DNA of 64,000 bases from JANQIO01 sp043585095 (lineage in GTDB: Bacteria; Pseudomonadota; Gammaproteobacteria; Pseudomonadales; Halieaceae): contig CP121321.1 of the NCBI GenBank assembly GCA_043585095.1, positions 3,534,001-3,598,000 of the forward strand, read 5' to 3'. The translations under genes were made by a program, and so were the position numbers. Every line of letters starts with the position of its first letter. The first letter of the stretch is position 1. Below, in pieces: positions 42,867 through 51,872 of this stretch. The notes beneath the pieces are model-generated. The model did not search any database, had not been told where the DNA came from, and worked only from the letters and a program-made list of their open reading frames with translations.

Positions 42867-43481
42867 ATGGCGCGAAACCCGACAGTCAGATTAGCAATCG
42901 GTGCCGCTCTGGCGCTTCCGGTAGCCGGCGGTCTGTTCTTCATCATGCAGTACCTTATTGCATCGGCCACTCCCGATATTGATGACGAAAAGATTCGCAA
43001 GCTGCCTGACATTTTTATGCCAGAACGCGAGATCGACACCAATATCGCGGAAGTGAAACCCGACAAGCCCGACGACCCGGAAGAGCCTCCACCTGATCTT
43101 GATACGCCGGATCTGGACATGGATATGGATCTTAACGCGGTCAATATGGCGCCCTCGGCGGGTGTTGATGTGGCGATTGCTGGCGGCAGCGGTCTGGGTG
43201 CATCAGATGGTGAATACCTACCCATCGTGAAGGTCGCGCCAATTTACCCGCGACGTGCGCAAACCCGCGGCATTACCGGTTATTGCATCGTCGAATACAC
43301 GGTGACGAAAAGCGGCTCGATCCGCGACCCGCAGCCTGTCGATTGCCAGCCAGCAGGCATCTTCGAACGCGCTTCGCTTAAGGCGTCTTTGAAGTTTAAA
43401 TATAAGCCTCGAGTGGTAGATGGTGAAGCCATCGAAGTCGCGGGCGTGCAGAACAAGTTCACCTACGAACTGGAAAGGTAA
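42867..43481 (+). CDS. tonB: TonB2 energy transducer
   Basis: 204 aa. One N-terminal membrane anchor (about residues 8-31, LAIGAALALPVAGGLFFIMQ), a short acidic/proline-rich linker (EVKPDKPDDPEEPPPDLDTP) and a C-terminal TonB domain (VKVAPIYPRRAQTRGITGYC, SLKFKYKPRVVDG). The linker is shorter than in TonB1, as usual for TonB2, which is why partner proteins such as TtpC may be needed. It should energise the receptors at 7958 and 11290. Confidence 0.94.
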   Translation: MARNPTVRLAIGAALALPVAGGLFFIMQYLIASATPDIDDEKIRKLPDIFMPEREIDTNIAEVKPDKPDDPEEPPPDLDTPDLDMDMDLNAVNMAPSAGVDVAIAGGSGLGASDGEYLPIVKVAPIYPRRAQTRGITGYCIVEYTVTKSGSIRDPQPVDCQPAGIFERASLKASLKFKYKPRVVDGEAIEVAGVQNKFTYELER

Positions 43482-43530
43482 TTTGATTGGGCCACTTCAG
43501 GCCCGTCAACAGCGAAAGTGGTGTGACACT

Positions 43531-44916
43531 ATGAACGCTATATCACAGAACAACACTGGACGACGCGGCGCCGCTACTCGCGCCGCAGTGTGGCTGAAAG
43601 CGGCAGCTTTCGCCCTGCCACTGGTCGCCGTACAAATCGCAGCTGGCCAACTCGCCCACGAAGCAGGCTTGTCACTGGGTGCAGCTTTGGCCCAGGGCGG
43701 AGAAAAGAAAAAAGAGCAGGAAACGCGCCGCACACCAGCCTTGCGCAACAAGGTGTATGAGCAGCTTGCGGAGGCCCAAACGTTTATCGAGGCCAAGCAG
43801 TACAACGAAGCTCTTGAAGTGCTTAATGATATGGAAGCACAGAGGGGTAAACGCGCGCTTAACTCTTACGAGTTAGCGAACCTCTATAACCTTTTCGCGT
43901 TTGTTTACTACTCGCAAGAAGATTTCGCTGGCGCTCTGCGTGCCTACGAAGACGTGGTAAAACAGCCTGACATTCCCCTGGCGATGGAAATCAACACTCG
44001 CTACACCATCGCGCAGCTCTACTTCGTAATGGAGGAGTGGCAGGCCGGTATCAACGCACTGGAAGATTGGTTTGAAGTCGCAGACTCCCCCAGCGCGCAG
44101 GCATACATTTTGATGGGTCAGGGCTACTACCAGCTTAAAGACTACGATAAGTCGCTGGAGAACACGCTGATCGCGGTTAACGATTACAAGAGCCGCGGCA
44201 AGATACCTAAAGAGCAGTGGTATAGCCTGCTCCGCTTCCTGTACTTCGAAAAGGAAGACATTGACGCCACGATCGACGTTCTGGAAGAGATGATTGTCCA
44301 CTATCCCAAGAAGCAGTACTGGGTGCAGCTCTCGCACATGTACGGCGAAGCCAAGGACGACAAGCGTCAGTTAGCGGCCATGGATACGGCTTATGTCCAG
44401 GACTTCCTGGTGAAGGACCGCGAGCAGATAACCATGGCGTATCTGTTCCTGAATGCCGAGGTGCCTTACAAGGCCGCCAAGGTTTTGGATAAAGGCATCA
44501 AAAACGAGACCGTTGAAGACAGCTCCAAGACGCTGGAAATCCTTGGCAATGCCTGGCGGCAAGCGCAGGAAGTCGACAAATCGATTCCGGTGCTGGAGAA
44601 GGCCGCTGCCTCAAGCGACGAAGGCGAGATCTATTGCCGCTTGGGTAACGTGTATCTGGACAGTGACAAGTTTAAGAAAGCCGCTGCCGCGAATAGGAAG
44701 GGATTAGCGAAAGGCGGTGTTAAGCGTCCAGACCAGTGTCAGCTTGTCCTGGGTATGGCTTACTTCAACATGAGCGAATACGACAAGGCCGAGAAAGCAT
44801 TCAAGGCAGCGGCGAAGGATGATCGCTCCAAAAAGTATGCTGATCAATGGATGAAGTACATGGCGAACGAAATCGCGCGTCAGGAAGAGCTCAGCAAAGA
44901 TCTTGCATCTTTGTAA
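43531..44916 (+). CDS. TonB2-associated TPR protein
   Basis: 461 aa with a signal peptide-like segment (about residues 20-45) and at least six TPR-like repeats through to the C-terminus (YNEALEVLNDMEAQ, YDKSLENTLIAVN, KFKKAAAANRKGL, YDKAEKAFKAAAKD). A periplasmic TPR protein (TtpB-like) is the last gene of TonB2 operons in related bacteria; its molecular role is not established. The ATG at 43531 gives the signal; the frame is open to 43420. A strong terminator follows. Confidence 0.88.
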   Translation: MNAISQNNTGRRGAATRAAVWLKAAAFALPLVAVQIAAGQLAHEAGLSLGAALAQGGEKKKEQETRRTPALRNKVYEQLAEAQTFIEAKQYNEALEVLNDMEAQRGKRALNSYELANLYNLFAFVYYSQEDFAGALRAYEDVVKQPDIPLAMEINTRYTIAQLYFVMEEWQAGINALEDWFEVADSPSAQAYILMGQGYYQLKDYDKSLENTLIAVNDYKSRGKIPKEQWYSLLRFLYFEKEDIDATIDVLEEMIVHYPKKQYWVQLSHMYGEAKDDKRQLAAMDTAYVQDFLVKDREQITMAYLFLNAEVPYKAAKVLDKGIKNETVEDSSKTLEILGNAWRQAQEVDKSIPVLEKAAASSDEGEIYCRLGNVYLDSDKFKKAAAANRKGLAKGGVKRPDQCQLVLGMAYFNMSEYDKAEKAFKAAAKDDRSKKYADQWMKYMANEIARQEELSKDLASL

Positions 44917-44936
44917 AACAGAGCCTCAATCGAAAA

Positions 44937-44961
44937 GGCCGCTGTTAGCGGCCTTTTTTTT
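44937..44961 (+). terminator. Rho-independent terminator of the TonB2 operon
   Basis: GGCCGCT, loop GTT, AGCGGCC forms a 7-bp stem followed by eight T residues, 20 bases after the TPR gene stop. Confidence 0.95.
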
Positions 44962-45022
44962 GCCTGCTCATTGGGCCGGCCTTTTAGCTGTTCTTTCTGC
45001 TGTAGTTATTGGATGCGCCGGC

Positions 45023-46459
45023 CTAGGGCACAGGCATGATCTTGAAGCTGTTGGTTTGATCGGGTCGTCCTGCGCTGGTGGCCATGGTAAGTATGAGTTC
45101 GTCGCCCTGCTGAAGATAGCCGCAGCTTTTGATGTACTCGATCACGCGCACGTCGACTTCATCCGCATGAAACGCACTCAGATCAAAATACAGGGGCAGC
45201 ACGCCACGACATAGCGTGAGCCTTTGCAGCGTCTTCTGATTGCTACTGAGCGCAAAGATCGGCCGACCAGAACTCAGTCGGGACATTAGCAAAGGCGTGG
45301 TCCCACTTTCCGTAAGGCAGGCAATACCGCGTACCGCCGAGTGGTGGTTCGCGGCATACATGGCTGCCATCGCTGTGGTTTCCTGCGCGGTCGTAAACTC
45401 TTTATCAATTCGGTAGCGGGATCGGCGGGTGTTGGGATGTTGCTCGGCTCCCAGGCAGGTATCGGCCATCGCGTTGACAACTTCCACCGGGAATTTGCCC
45501 ATCGCGGTCTCGCCCGAGAGCATTACAGCATCGGTGCCATCCAACACTGCATTGGCCACGTCAAAGACTTCGGCACGGGTGGGCATGGGGCTGTTTATCA
45601 TCGACTCCATCATCTGGGTGGCGGTGATAACCACCCTGTCCATGCGCCTGGATCGGCTGATCAGGTCTTTTTGGATGCCAATCAACGAGGCGTCGCCGAC
45701 CTCTACACCCAGGTCGCCTCGGGCCACCATGACGCCCTGACTTGCAGAGATGATGCCGTTCAGGGTGATTTCATCGGCCACTACTTCAGCCCGCTCGATC
45801 TTGGCAATAATCGCCGCATCCACGCCATGGGCCGCCAGCCGGTCGCGAGCGTCAAAAATGTCGCCCGCTGAGGAGACAAAAGAGACCGCCACGAAGTCTG
45901 GCTTCAGCACTGCGAGCTCGGCGATGTCTGCGATGTCTTTTTCGGTCAGCGCTGGCGCTGCCAGCCCGCCACCCAGTTTGTTAATGCCTTTGCGCGAGCC
46001 CAGTTCACCGCCGATGATCACCTGCGTCTCAACCACCCCGTCCTCGACCGCAGTGACCTGTAAGCGAATGCGTCCATCATCCAGTAGCAGGATGTCGTCG
46101 CGCTTGGCCTGGTCGTACAAGGCTTTGTATTCCAGCGCGACGGCACGTTTAGTGCCGTCCTTGTCGTCGAGTCTGGTATCCAGAGAGAAGGCGTCGCCCT
46201 CCTCCAGTGTTACTTTGCCATCGGGGAATGCGCCGATGCGAATCTTCGGACCCTGCAGGTCTGCCAGTATGCCAACGTAGGCATCTCTTGCCGCCGCTTG
46301 CTCACGGATCGATTTGGCGACGCGCGCATGAGTCTCAATGCCGCCGTGACTGAAATTAAGGCGAAACACGTTGACCCCCGCCTCTATCAATTGACCGATC
46401 ACTGAGGCGTCTTCGGTTGCAGGTCCCAAAGTCGCTACTATTTTGGTACGGCGTAACAT
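45023..46459 (-). CDS. pykA: Pyruvate kinase
   Basis: Converts PEP and ADP to pyruvate and ATP. RRTKIVATLGPATEDASVIG, NFSHGG, ADLQGPKIRIG, MVARGDLGVEVG and VVITATQMMESMINSPMPTR are hallmarks. Length 478 aa is close to E. coli PykA (480), the AMP-activated isozyme; the N-terminus RRTKIVATLGPA also fits PykA. The C-terminal allosteric domain is complete. Downstream of it, convergent with the TonB2 operon, lies the terminator at 44937. Confidence 0.95.
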   Translation of the reverse strand: MLRRTKIVATLGPATEDASVIGQLIEAGVNVFRLNFSHGGIETHARVAKSIREQAAARDAYVGILADLQGPKIRIGAFPDGKVTLEEGDAFSLDTRLDDKDGTKRAVALEYKALYDQAKRDDILLLDDGRIRLQVTAVEDGVVETQVIIGGELGSRKGINKLGGGLAAPALTEKDIADIAELAVLKPDFVAVSFVSSAGDIFDARDRLAAHGVDAAIIAKIERAEVVADEITLNGIISASQGVMVARGDLGVEVGDASLIGIQKDLISRSRRMDRVVITATQMMESMINSPMPTRAEVFDVANAVLDGTDAVMLSGETAMGKFPVEVVNAMADTCLGAEQHPNTRRSRYRIDKEFTTAQETTAMAAMYAANHHSAVRGIACLTESGTTPLLMSRLSSGRPIFALSSNQKTLQRLTLCRGVLPLYFDLSAFHADEVDVRVIEYIKSCGYLQQGDELILTMATSAGRPDQTNSFKIMPVP

Positions 46460-46473
46460 GTGAGGGGTGCTCC

Positions 46474-47382
46474 TCAGGCGATGGCGTGTCGCAGAACCTG
46501 GCCGTAGCCTTCGAATATGGGCGTGTCGCTGTAAGCGCCTCGCTGCTTCAGGAGCTGGTGCAGGTCATGCAGCCGGTAGCAGGGCACTGCGGCCATGAAG
46601 TGGTGCTCCATGTGATAGTTTACGGCATTAGGCGCGAAAACCAGCCTTTCCCACCATCGTGGGATGGTGGTCCGAGTATTGTTGCGCGGATCTTTGTCGT
46701 AGAGATCAGGCACGTTGGCGTGCTCAGCGATCTGTCGGACGCGAACAACCAGCATGTACGTGGTCATAAATGCGGCAATCCAGAGCAAGTACGCCCAGGG
46801 CATAAACAGCGTTCCCAGTAACACTGCCAGAGCGGCGTTCACTGCTATCTGCTGTACGAAGGGTCGAGCCGCTTTCTGTTTCTCCGGGTCTACGGAGAAG
46901 CTGCCGACAGCCTGGCCTGCTACGAATCGCAACAGCTTCAGACCGGTCTGTCCGGTAAGATCACGGAGCATCTTGCGCTTGAAGCTCTCTTTTTCGACCG
47001 GATAAGCCCGATAGTTAGGTAAATCAGGGTCTTCCTGAGTGCCCGCGTGTTTATGGTGCTGGGTATGACCGCTGGCGTACTGGTGCAAGTCGGTAAAGAC
47101 TGGATTGCCAGCGAAGAACTGCCCTATTACGCGGTTCAGCTCTTTCGATTCGAAAAACGTGCCGTGGCCACATTCGTGGGTAATCACCGCCAAGGCCAGT
47201 TGACGCCCTGGCAGCAACAACAGCGCCGCGAGTATCGTGAGCGGGTTGGTCCATGTATCGACCAACCAGAACACGGCGAAAATGCCGCCCCAGCTAAGCG
47301 CCAGCGTACGCCAGGCCAGCGTATTACTTTTGCTGGTAAAGAAGCGTACTTCGTTACGGCTCAAATAGCGGGATCTGTCCAT
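46474..47382 (-). CDS. Membrane fatty acid desaturase
   Basis: 302-aa di-iron integral membrane desaturase. The three His boxes are HECGHGTF, HTQHHKHAG and HMEHHF. Several hydrophobic segments surround them (LALSWGGIFAVFWLV, AVNAALAVLLGTLFMPWAYL). It belongs to the broad FA_desaturase family that acts on acyl lipids, carotenoids or sphingolipids; the substrate is not fixed. The 5' end overlaps the yjbR-like gene by 29 bases. It is 14 bases before pykA on the same strand. Confidence 0.85.
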   Translation of the reverse strand: MDRSRYLSRNEVRFFTSKSNTLAWRTLALSWGGIFAVFWLVDTWTNPLTILAALLLLPGRQLALAVITHECGHGTFFESKELNRVIGQFFAGNPVFTDLHQYASGHTQHHKHAGTQEDPDLPNYRAYPVEKESFKRKMLRDLTGQTGLKLLRFVAGQAVGSFSVDPEKQKAARPFVQQIAVNAALAVLLGTLFMPWAYLLWIAAFMTTYMLVVRVRQIAEHANVPDLYDKDPRNNTRTTIPRWWERLVFAPNAVNYHMEHHFMAAVPCYRLHDLHQLLKQRGAYSDTPIFEGYGQVLRHAIA

Positions 47383-47749
47383 GTCTGGCGATTAGGTCCT
47401 CTTTGTTTGTTCGCGATAGGCCTTTGAATACAAGGCGATAAGAAGCCTCTATCATACGCTCGATCTCGCCGTCTGGCACATCGGCATCCAGCGAGATAGT
47501 GTTCCAATGGCGCTTATTCATGTGATATCCGGGGCTTACGCCCTCGAAGATATCGCGCAGCATGACGGCTTCGTCGGGGTCGCACTTGAGATTACAGCGT
47601 GCCTTGGATGCGGCAGAATCATCTACCAGTGTGGCGAACATCTTTCCATTAAGCTTCATTACAGCAACCTCTGGCCCAAATGGAAAATCCTCCTCAGTGT
47701 CGGGAAGGCCTAAGATCAGGTGGCGGGCTTGCTGATAATTCATTGGCAT
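47354..47749 (-). CDS. MmcQ/YjbR family protein
   Basis: 131 aa. The family pattern is N-terminal ARHLILGLPDTEEDFPFGPE, VMKLNGKMFATL, LKCDPDEAVMLRD, then PGYHMNKRHWNTISLD. The fold (CyaY-like) is often labelled DNA-binding, but the function is unknown. ATGs at 47749 and 47743 are both possible. It overlaps the desaturase start, suggesting coupling. Confidence 0.85.
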   Translation of the reverse strand: MPMNYQQARHLILGLPDTEEDFPFGPEVAVMKLNGKMFATLVDDSAASKARCNLKCDPDEAVMLRDIFEGVSPGYHMNKRHWNTISLDADVPDGEIERMIEASYRLVFKGLSRTNKEDLIARHGQIPLFEP

Positions 47750-47799
47750 CGTCTAATCGGGGTTGTAATTGAAGAGGCGGTTGTGAGGGTATTAAGCGC

Positions 47800-48171
47800 G
47801 TGAAGCAGCATTTTTACAAACCTCTCGGGTTTCTCTTTTTGTTGTTGGCCGCCCTGGGCGTGTTGCTGCCGGTCTTGCCAGGAACGCCCTTTTTGTTGCT
47901 GTCAGCCTGGTTTTTTGCGCGTTCCTCTGAATACTGGCACCAGCGCTTGCTGGCACATTCCGTGACCGGCCCGATGATTCGGAACTGGGAAGACAATCAG
48001 TGTATGTCCGGGCGCGCCAAAGCCGTGGCATTGGTCAGCATGTTAGGCGCCGGCGGCTTCTCCGTTGTGTTTGCGGTGGATGCCCTGTGGCTGAAAATGC
48101 TTGGAGTTGGCTTGCTCAGCATCGGCAGCGCGGTGGTACTGAGCATCAAGACCTGCGATAACTGCAAATAA
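47800..48171 (+). CDS. YbaN-like DUF454 inner-membrane protein
   Basis: 123 aa with about three hydrophobic segments. The start KPLGFLFLLLAALGVLLPVLPGTPFLLLSA and AWFFARSSEYWHQRLLAH are diagnostic of the YbaN/DUF454 family; no function is established. The start is GTG at 47800 with GAGGG upstream. The tail is Cys-rich (KTCDNCK). It is followed by a palindromic operator and a TetR gene in the same direction. Confidence 0.87.
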   Translation: MKQHFYKPLGFLFLLLAALGVLLPVLPGTPFLLLSAWFFARSSEYWHQRLLAHSVTGPMIRNWEDNQCMSGRAKAVALVSMLGAGGFSVVFAVDALWLKMLGVGLLSIGSAVVLSIKTCDNCK

Positions 48172-48172
48172 A

Positions 48173-48208
48173 TTTATACTTAAGTCTATATTTAGACTAG
48201 AGTATAAA
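48173..48208. promoter_or_regulatory. Operator dyad directly before the TetR gene
   Basis: A 36-bp inverted repeat centred at 48190/48191: outer arms TTTATACT (48173-48180) and AGTATAAA (48201-48208), inner arms AGTCTA (48183-48188) and TAGACT (48193-48198). All but three of 18 base pairs are complementary. It ends one base before the start codon, as expected for an autoregulated TetR repressor, and contains -10-like TATATT and TATACT sequences. Confidence 0.85.
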
Positions 48209-48209
48209 T

Positions 48210-48779
48210 ATGTCAAAGCGACTACGAAACCGTGCTCGCACAGAACGGCAGATTCTTCGCGCCGCACGCACCCTGTTTATTGCTGAGGGCTTCGAGTCAG
48301 CGACTATGGATGCCATCGCGGAATCCGCCGATGTGTCTCGAGCGACGCTATTTAACTATTTTCCTTCGAAGACGGCGCTACTGATTGGGCTAGGCGGTGA
48401 TTTGGAGTCCAGGCTGTTACGCGCGCTGCAACACTATCGAAGCAAACACGAACATGCTGAAGACGTGATAACTGCGCTGTTCGGGAGGCTTTCCGAGGTA
48501 CTCGATCAAACGGCACCGCTGACGCGGCTTCTGTTTCTGCATACCAGCGAGCAAGGCGGACTACCGACACTACAGGCTGAACTGGTTGATCTGACTTCGG
48601 AAGCACAAACAAGGGGTCAGTGGCGCGATGATATCGCTGTCTCAGCACTGGCTGAGCTTGTTTATTTGGCCGTCGTCGCCAACCTTTTGGGGTGGAAAGA
48701 AACGACCGCCGGGAAGACCGCTGACTCGATCAAATCCAGAGCGCACGCAGTGAACCAACTGTTGAAAAAAGTGGCCTAG
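48210..48779 (+). CDS. TetR-family transcriptional regulator
   Basis: 189 aa. The N-terminal helix-turn-helix domain is clear (TERQILRAARTLFIAEGFES, VSRATLFNYFPSKTALL). The C-terminal ligand domain is not assignable. The ATG at 48210 has no ribosome site because the operator occupies the upstream DNA; the transcript is probably leaderless or very short-leadered. Likely targets are itself and perhaps the divergent or neighbouring genes. Confidence 0.9.
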   Translation: MSKRLRNRARTERQILRAARTLFIAEGFESATMDAIAESADVSRATLFNYFPSKTALLIGLGGDLESRLLRALQHYRSKHEHAEDVITALFGRLSEVLDQTAPLTRLLFLHTSEQGGLPTLQAELVDLTSEAQTRGQWRDDIAVSALAELVYLAVVANLLGWKETTAGKTADSIKSRAHAVNQLLKKVA

Positions 48780-48843
48780 CGGCTCTGCGGTGCGCACATG
48801 ATGGCGGGCGTGCGACCAAAGTGAGTTCGAGTGGCCGCAGCCC

Positions 48844-49881
48844 TTACCAGCGCTGCGGTCGATGATTGTGTATGCGCTCGTACATCCCACCAAACGCGAT
48901 AGATCGCACCAGGTCGCTGTCCAGGAAGTTATAGGGGTGACCCAGGTCGGGCGCGCCCACGGTATCCAACATGTCCATCTGTGCCTCGTTTAACGTGACA
49001 TCAAGGCTGGCGATATTGTCGACCAGCTGACCGGTGGTTCTGGCGCCAATTATCGGGATAGTGCCCTTTTGACGTACCCATGCCAGTGCCACTTGCGCAG
49101 AGCTAGCGCCGATATCGTCGGCAATGGCATCGACCTGTTTGGCAATCGCGAGCTTACGATCGTCGAGAGATGCCAATGGCAGGGTGTCCAGGCGCTTGGC
49201 ACCCTCATCCCCGCGGCTGTATTTGCCAGATAGGATGCCGCTAGCCAGAGGCGACCAGGCCGTGATGTCGATATCCATAGCGCGCGATAGCGATAGATGT
49301 TCCCGCTCGATACTGCGCTCGGTCAGGCTGTATTCAAGCTGCAGAGCGGAGAAGGGCGTCCAGCCGCGCCACTCCGCGATAGTGTTGGCACGGGATGCTA
49401 CCCACGCCGGTGCATCTGAAAGCCCGGCGTAAAGAATTTTGCCGGTCGAGACGGCGTCGTCCAGAGCCCGCATGACTTCTTCGATGGGCGTGGTGTAATC
49501 CCAAACGTGGACCCAGTACAGGTCAATGTAGTCTACGTTTAATCGCTTAAGGCTAGCGTCTAATGACTGACGCAGGTTCTTGCGGTGATTGCCCGCCGCG
49601 TTGGGGTCTTCACCGCCGGGGAAGCAGTTGGTGTACTTGGTCGCGACAACGAAGCGCTCTCGATCGTTGGCGATGAACTCGCCTACCAGCTTTTCACTCT
49701 CACCCTGAGTGTAGATATCCGCTGTATCGATGAAGTTGCCGCCCGCCTCAGCAAAGGTGTCGAACATGGCGCGACTCTCCTTGGCGTCAGCGCACCAGGC
49801 CTCTTCTGACCCAAAGGTCATCGCGCCCAGACAGAGCTCAGATACGCGCAGGCCGCTGCCGCCCAATAATTTGTAGTCCAC
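48844..49881 (-). CDS. Aldo/keto reductase
   Basis: 345-aa NADPH-dependent oxidoreductase. The N-terminal LGGSGLRVSELCLGAMTFGS and the catalytic residues are visible: Asp in FIDTADIYTQGESE, Tyr in the same stretch, Lys in VVATKYTN and His in YWVHVWDY. The C-terminal cofactor region is IPIIGARTTGQLVDNI. This is the YajO/YghZ-like group. The substrate is unknown. Confidence 0.9.
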   Translation of the reverse strand: MDYKLLGGSGLRVSELCLGAMTFGSEEAWCADAKESRAMFDTFAEAGGNFIDTADIYTQGESEKLVGEFIANDRERFVVATKYTNCFPGGEDPNAAGNHRKNLRQSLDASLKRLNVDYIDLYWVHVWDYTTPIEEVMRALDDAVSTGKILYAGLSDAPAWVASRANTIAEWRGWTPFSALQLEYSLTERSIEREHLSLSRAMDIDITAWSPLASGILSGKYSRGDEGAKRLDTLPLASLDDRKLAIAKQVDAIADDIGASSAQVALAWVRQKGTIPIIGARTTGQLVDNIASLDVTLNEAQMDMLDTVGAPDLGHPYNFLDSDLVRSIAFGGMYERIHNHRPQRW

Positions 49882-49994
49882 GTTTTTCTCCTTATTAAAT
49901 TGCCGAATGTGGTTTGTACTTTCTCACGTTCTGGCCCGGTCCGTAGCAACGTCAGAAACGAATGCCGAACTAAAAGCCGAAATCCAAGCGGTCA

Positions 49995-50858
49995 TCAAGT
50001 ATGCGGTGCATGCACGCTCGCAAAATCTACAAAACACTGGCGTAGATAGTCGTCAACGCTAAGGCTGTCGTCGGCGACCAGGCCGCTTAGATCCATTGCC
50101 AGCGCGCAGGCATCAACCTTATCGGTTGCGTGGCTTTCAGTCAGGGTGGCGTTGGCCTTTTGCCGCGCAACAATCGCCAGGTCGTAGCGCTTGCCGCCGT
50201 TAATCTGGCTGTCGTGGCAGCGCAGCAAACGCGCCTGTAACTGCTCGGGATCGTCTATCGGAATGGCAGCCCGCCATGCGCCGGGCAGCCAATCCAGACT
50301 CCCCCACACCTCGACACCATATACCTGGCTGGGTCGCTGCTCCGCAGGAAGGCGACGCAGGGCGGCCAGGCTTGCTCGCGCCAGCACCCGGTGAGTTGCA
50401 TGACGGTCGACTAATTGGTGCAGATAGACGACATCGGGCTGCGCTTGTTGGAGCAGGATCGCCAGGCTGTCCGTGAGCGGCCCGGCATCTTGTTTGATGT
50501 CGTCGCTACGATAGCCAAGCTGTACCAGTGCAGCGTAGTGCCCCAAAGACGCTGCGTCGCGTTGTTCCTGGCGCCTTACACGGCTCATCTGCTGATCGTC
50601 GTACTCGGCATAAATGCCATTTCGAGGGCTGCCGGCACCATCGCAGGCGACTATGCCGGTAAAGTGCGCAGTATCAGACGTATGCGCCGCCAGTATGCCC
50701 TGCATGGCGATTATTTCTAAATCGTCCGGGTGCGCACCGATACCTAGATGGGTGGTCATGGCCAGAGCGGTCGCTGCGTCGCTAGCGTCCGGTATAAAAA
50801 CGTCCTGCTCTGGGCTTGCGGGCGATGCGCCGCTGTCGTGGGGTACGTGTTCGACCAT
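49995..50858 (-). CDS. PIG-L family deacetylase (LmbE-like)
   Basis: Zinc-dependent N-deacetylase fold. The first metal motif is GIGAHPDDLEIIAM and the distal His is in VDRHATHRVLARASLAALR. It also has VYLHQLVDRHATH and GVEVWGSLDWL. In related proteins the substrate is an N-acetylglucosaminyl conjugate; here it is unknown. The ATG at 50858 is chosen (287 aa); a TTG at 50888 would add ten residues. It is divergent from the HIT gene with a 170-base gap. Confidence 0.8.
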   Translation of the reverse strand: MVEHVPHDSGASPASPEQDVFIPDASDAATALAMTTHLGIGAHPDDLEIIAMQGILAAHTSDTAHFTGIVACDGAGSPRNGIYAEYDDQQMSRVRRQEQRDAASLGHYAALVQLGYRSDDIKQDAGPLTDSLAILLQQAQPDVVYLHQLVDRHATHRVLARASLAALRRLPAEQRPSQVYGVEVWGSLDWLPGAWRAAIPIDDPEQLQARLLRCHDSQINGGKRYDLAIVARQKANATLTESHATDKVDACALAMDLSGLVADDSLSVDDYLRQCFVDFASVHAPHT

Positions 50859-51028
50859 GGTGAATAGGGTAGTCGCTAACGGCCTCAACGCCTAGGGAAT
50901 CCACATGTGGGGTTTGACGCAGTTTTGCAAAAGTCTGGCAGCTTACAACACCACTGCGTATGCTGCCGCCTTACTGCATCGTCGCTATTGAAGCTTGTCT
51001 TCAATGCCTTTTTTGGGGATATGTAGAC

Positions 51029-51439
51029 ATGACCATTCACCCTCAGTTATCAGCTGATTGCCACTATCTGGGCACGCTGCACTGCGGTGCGCTGTTGCTG
51101 ATGCGTAACGCGCAGCTGCCATGGTTTATTGTCGTGCCCGACACCAGCGCGGCAGATCTACTGGATCTGCCCGCGCCTCAGCGCGAACAAGTGCTGGCCG
51201 ACTGTGCTGCGGTCTCTGTATTCATCAAACAGACACTAGGCTTTAACAAGGTTAACTTCGCGGGTTTGGGAAACGTTGTGCCGCAAATGCATCTGCATAT
51301 CATCGGGCGGGCCGAAGGCGACGCCTGCTGGCCCCAGCCCGTTTGGGGCCAGTTGCCTGCAGGGGACGACTACGACCCAGCTACGCTGGAAAGCTGGACG
51401 CAGGGCCTGGCAGCGGTAGCGGGCCTGCAACGTGCCTGA
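51029..51439 (+). CDS. HIT-family nucleotide hydrolase
   Basis: 136 aa. The histidine triad is in NVVPQMHLHIIGRAEGD, close to the H-x-H-x-H consensus with M-H-L-H-I-I. LMRNAQLPWFIVVPDTSAAD is also typical. The ATG at 51029 follows GGGGAT; the frame is open to 50960. It overlaps the Nudix gene by eight bases. The substrate is probably a dinucleotide polyphosphate or nucleoside phosphoramidate. Confidence 0.88.
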   Translation: MTIHPQLSADCHYLGTLHCGALLLMRNAQLPWFIVVPDTSAADLLDLPAPQREQVLADCAAVSVFIKQTLGFNKVNFAGLGNVVPQMHLHIIGRAEGDACWPQPVWGQLPAGDDYDPATLESWTQGLAAVAGLQRA

Positions 51440-51872
51440 CGACGTGCTTGATGGCGTTATCCTGGTGCTGCAGCGAGAAGACCGGTTTCTGGTTGGACAG
51501 CGCGCGCCGCACAAGCGCGCCGGCGGCTATTGGACGCAGGTCTCGGGCACGGTAGAGCCGGACGAAACCCAGCCCGAAACGGTTGTTCGAGAGGCGCTGG
51601 AAGAACTGGGCTGCACGGTGCGGCCCGTGGAGAAGCTGCAATCCATGGCCTCCCACAACACGCGCTATCGCTTGCATTATTGGCGGGTGGAACTGTTGGA
51701 TGGCGAGCCGCGTATTTGTAATGACGAACTCACCGCGTTGCGATGGGTGACGATTGATGAAATGCGTGGCTTGAGTCCCGTATTTGAAGAGGACATCGCT
51801 TTGTTTGAGCAATTGCTTAAAACAGCATCGGCGGGCGATGGACGCTATAAGGAGATGCGTAGTGAGCAGTGA
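51432..51872 (+). CDS. Nudix hydrolase
   Basis: 146 aa with the Nudix box GTVEPDETQPETVVREALEE followed by LGC, in which RE-x2-EE is complete. N-terminal LDGVILVLQREDRFLVGQRA and YWTQVSGTVEP resemble dNTP or dihydroneopterin triphosphate hydrolases. The start is a GTG inside the HIT gene. Its stop overlaps the DUF2237 gene by 11 bases, so HIT, Nudix and DUF2237 form one coupled unit. Confidence 0.87.
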   Translation: MPDDVLDGVILVLQREDRFLVGQRAPHKRAGGYWTQVSGTVEPDETQPETVVREALEELGCTVRPVEKLQSMASHNTRYRLHYWRVELLDGEPRICNDELTALRWVTIDEMRGLSPVFEEDIALFEQLLKTASAGDGRYKEMRSEQ

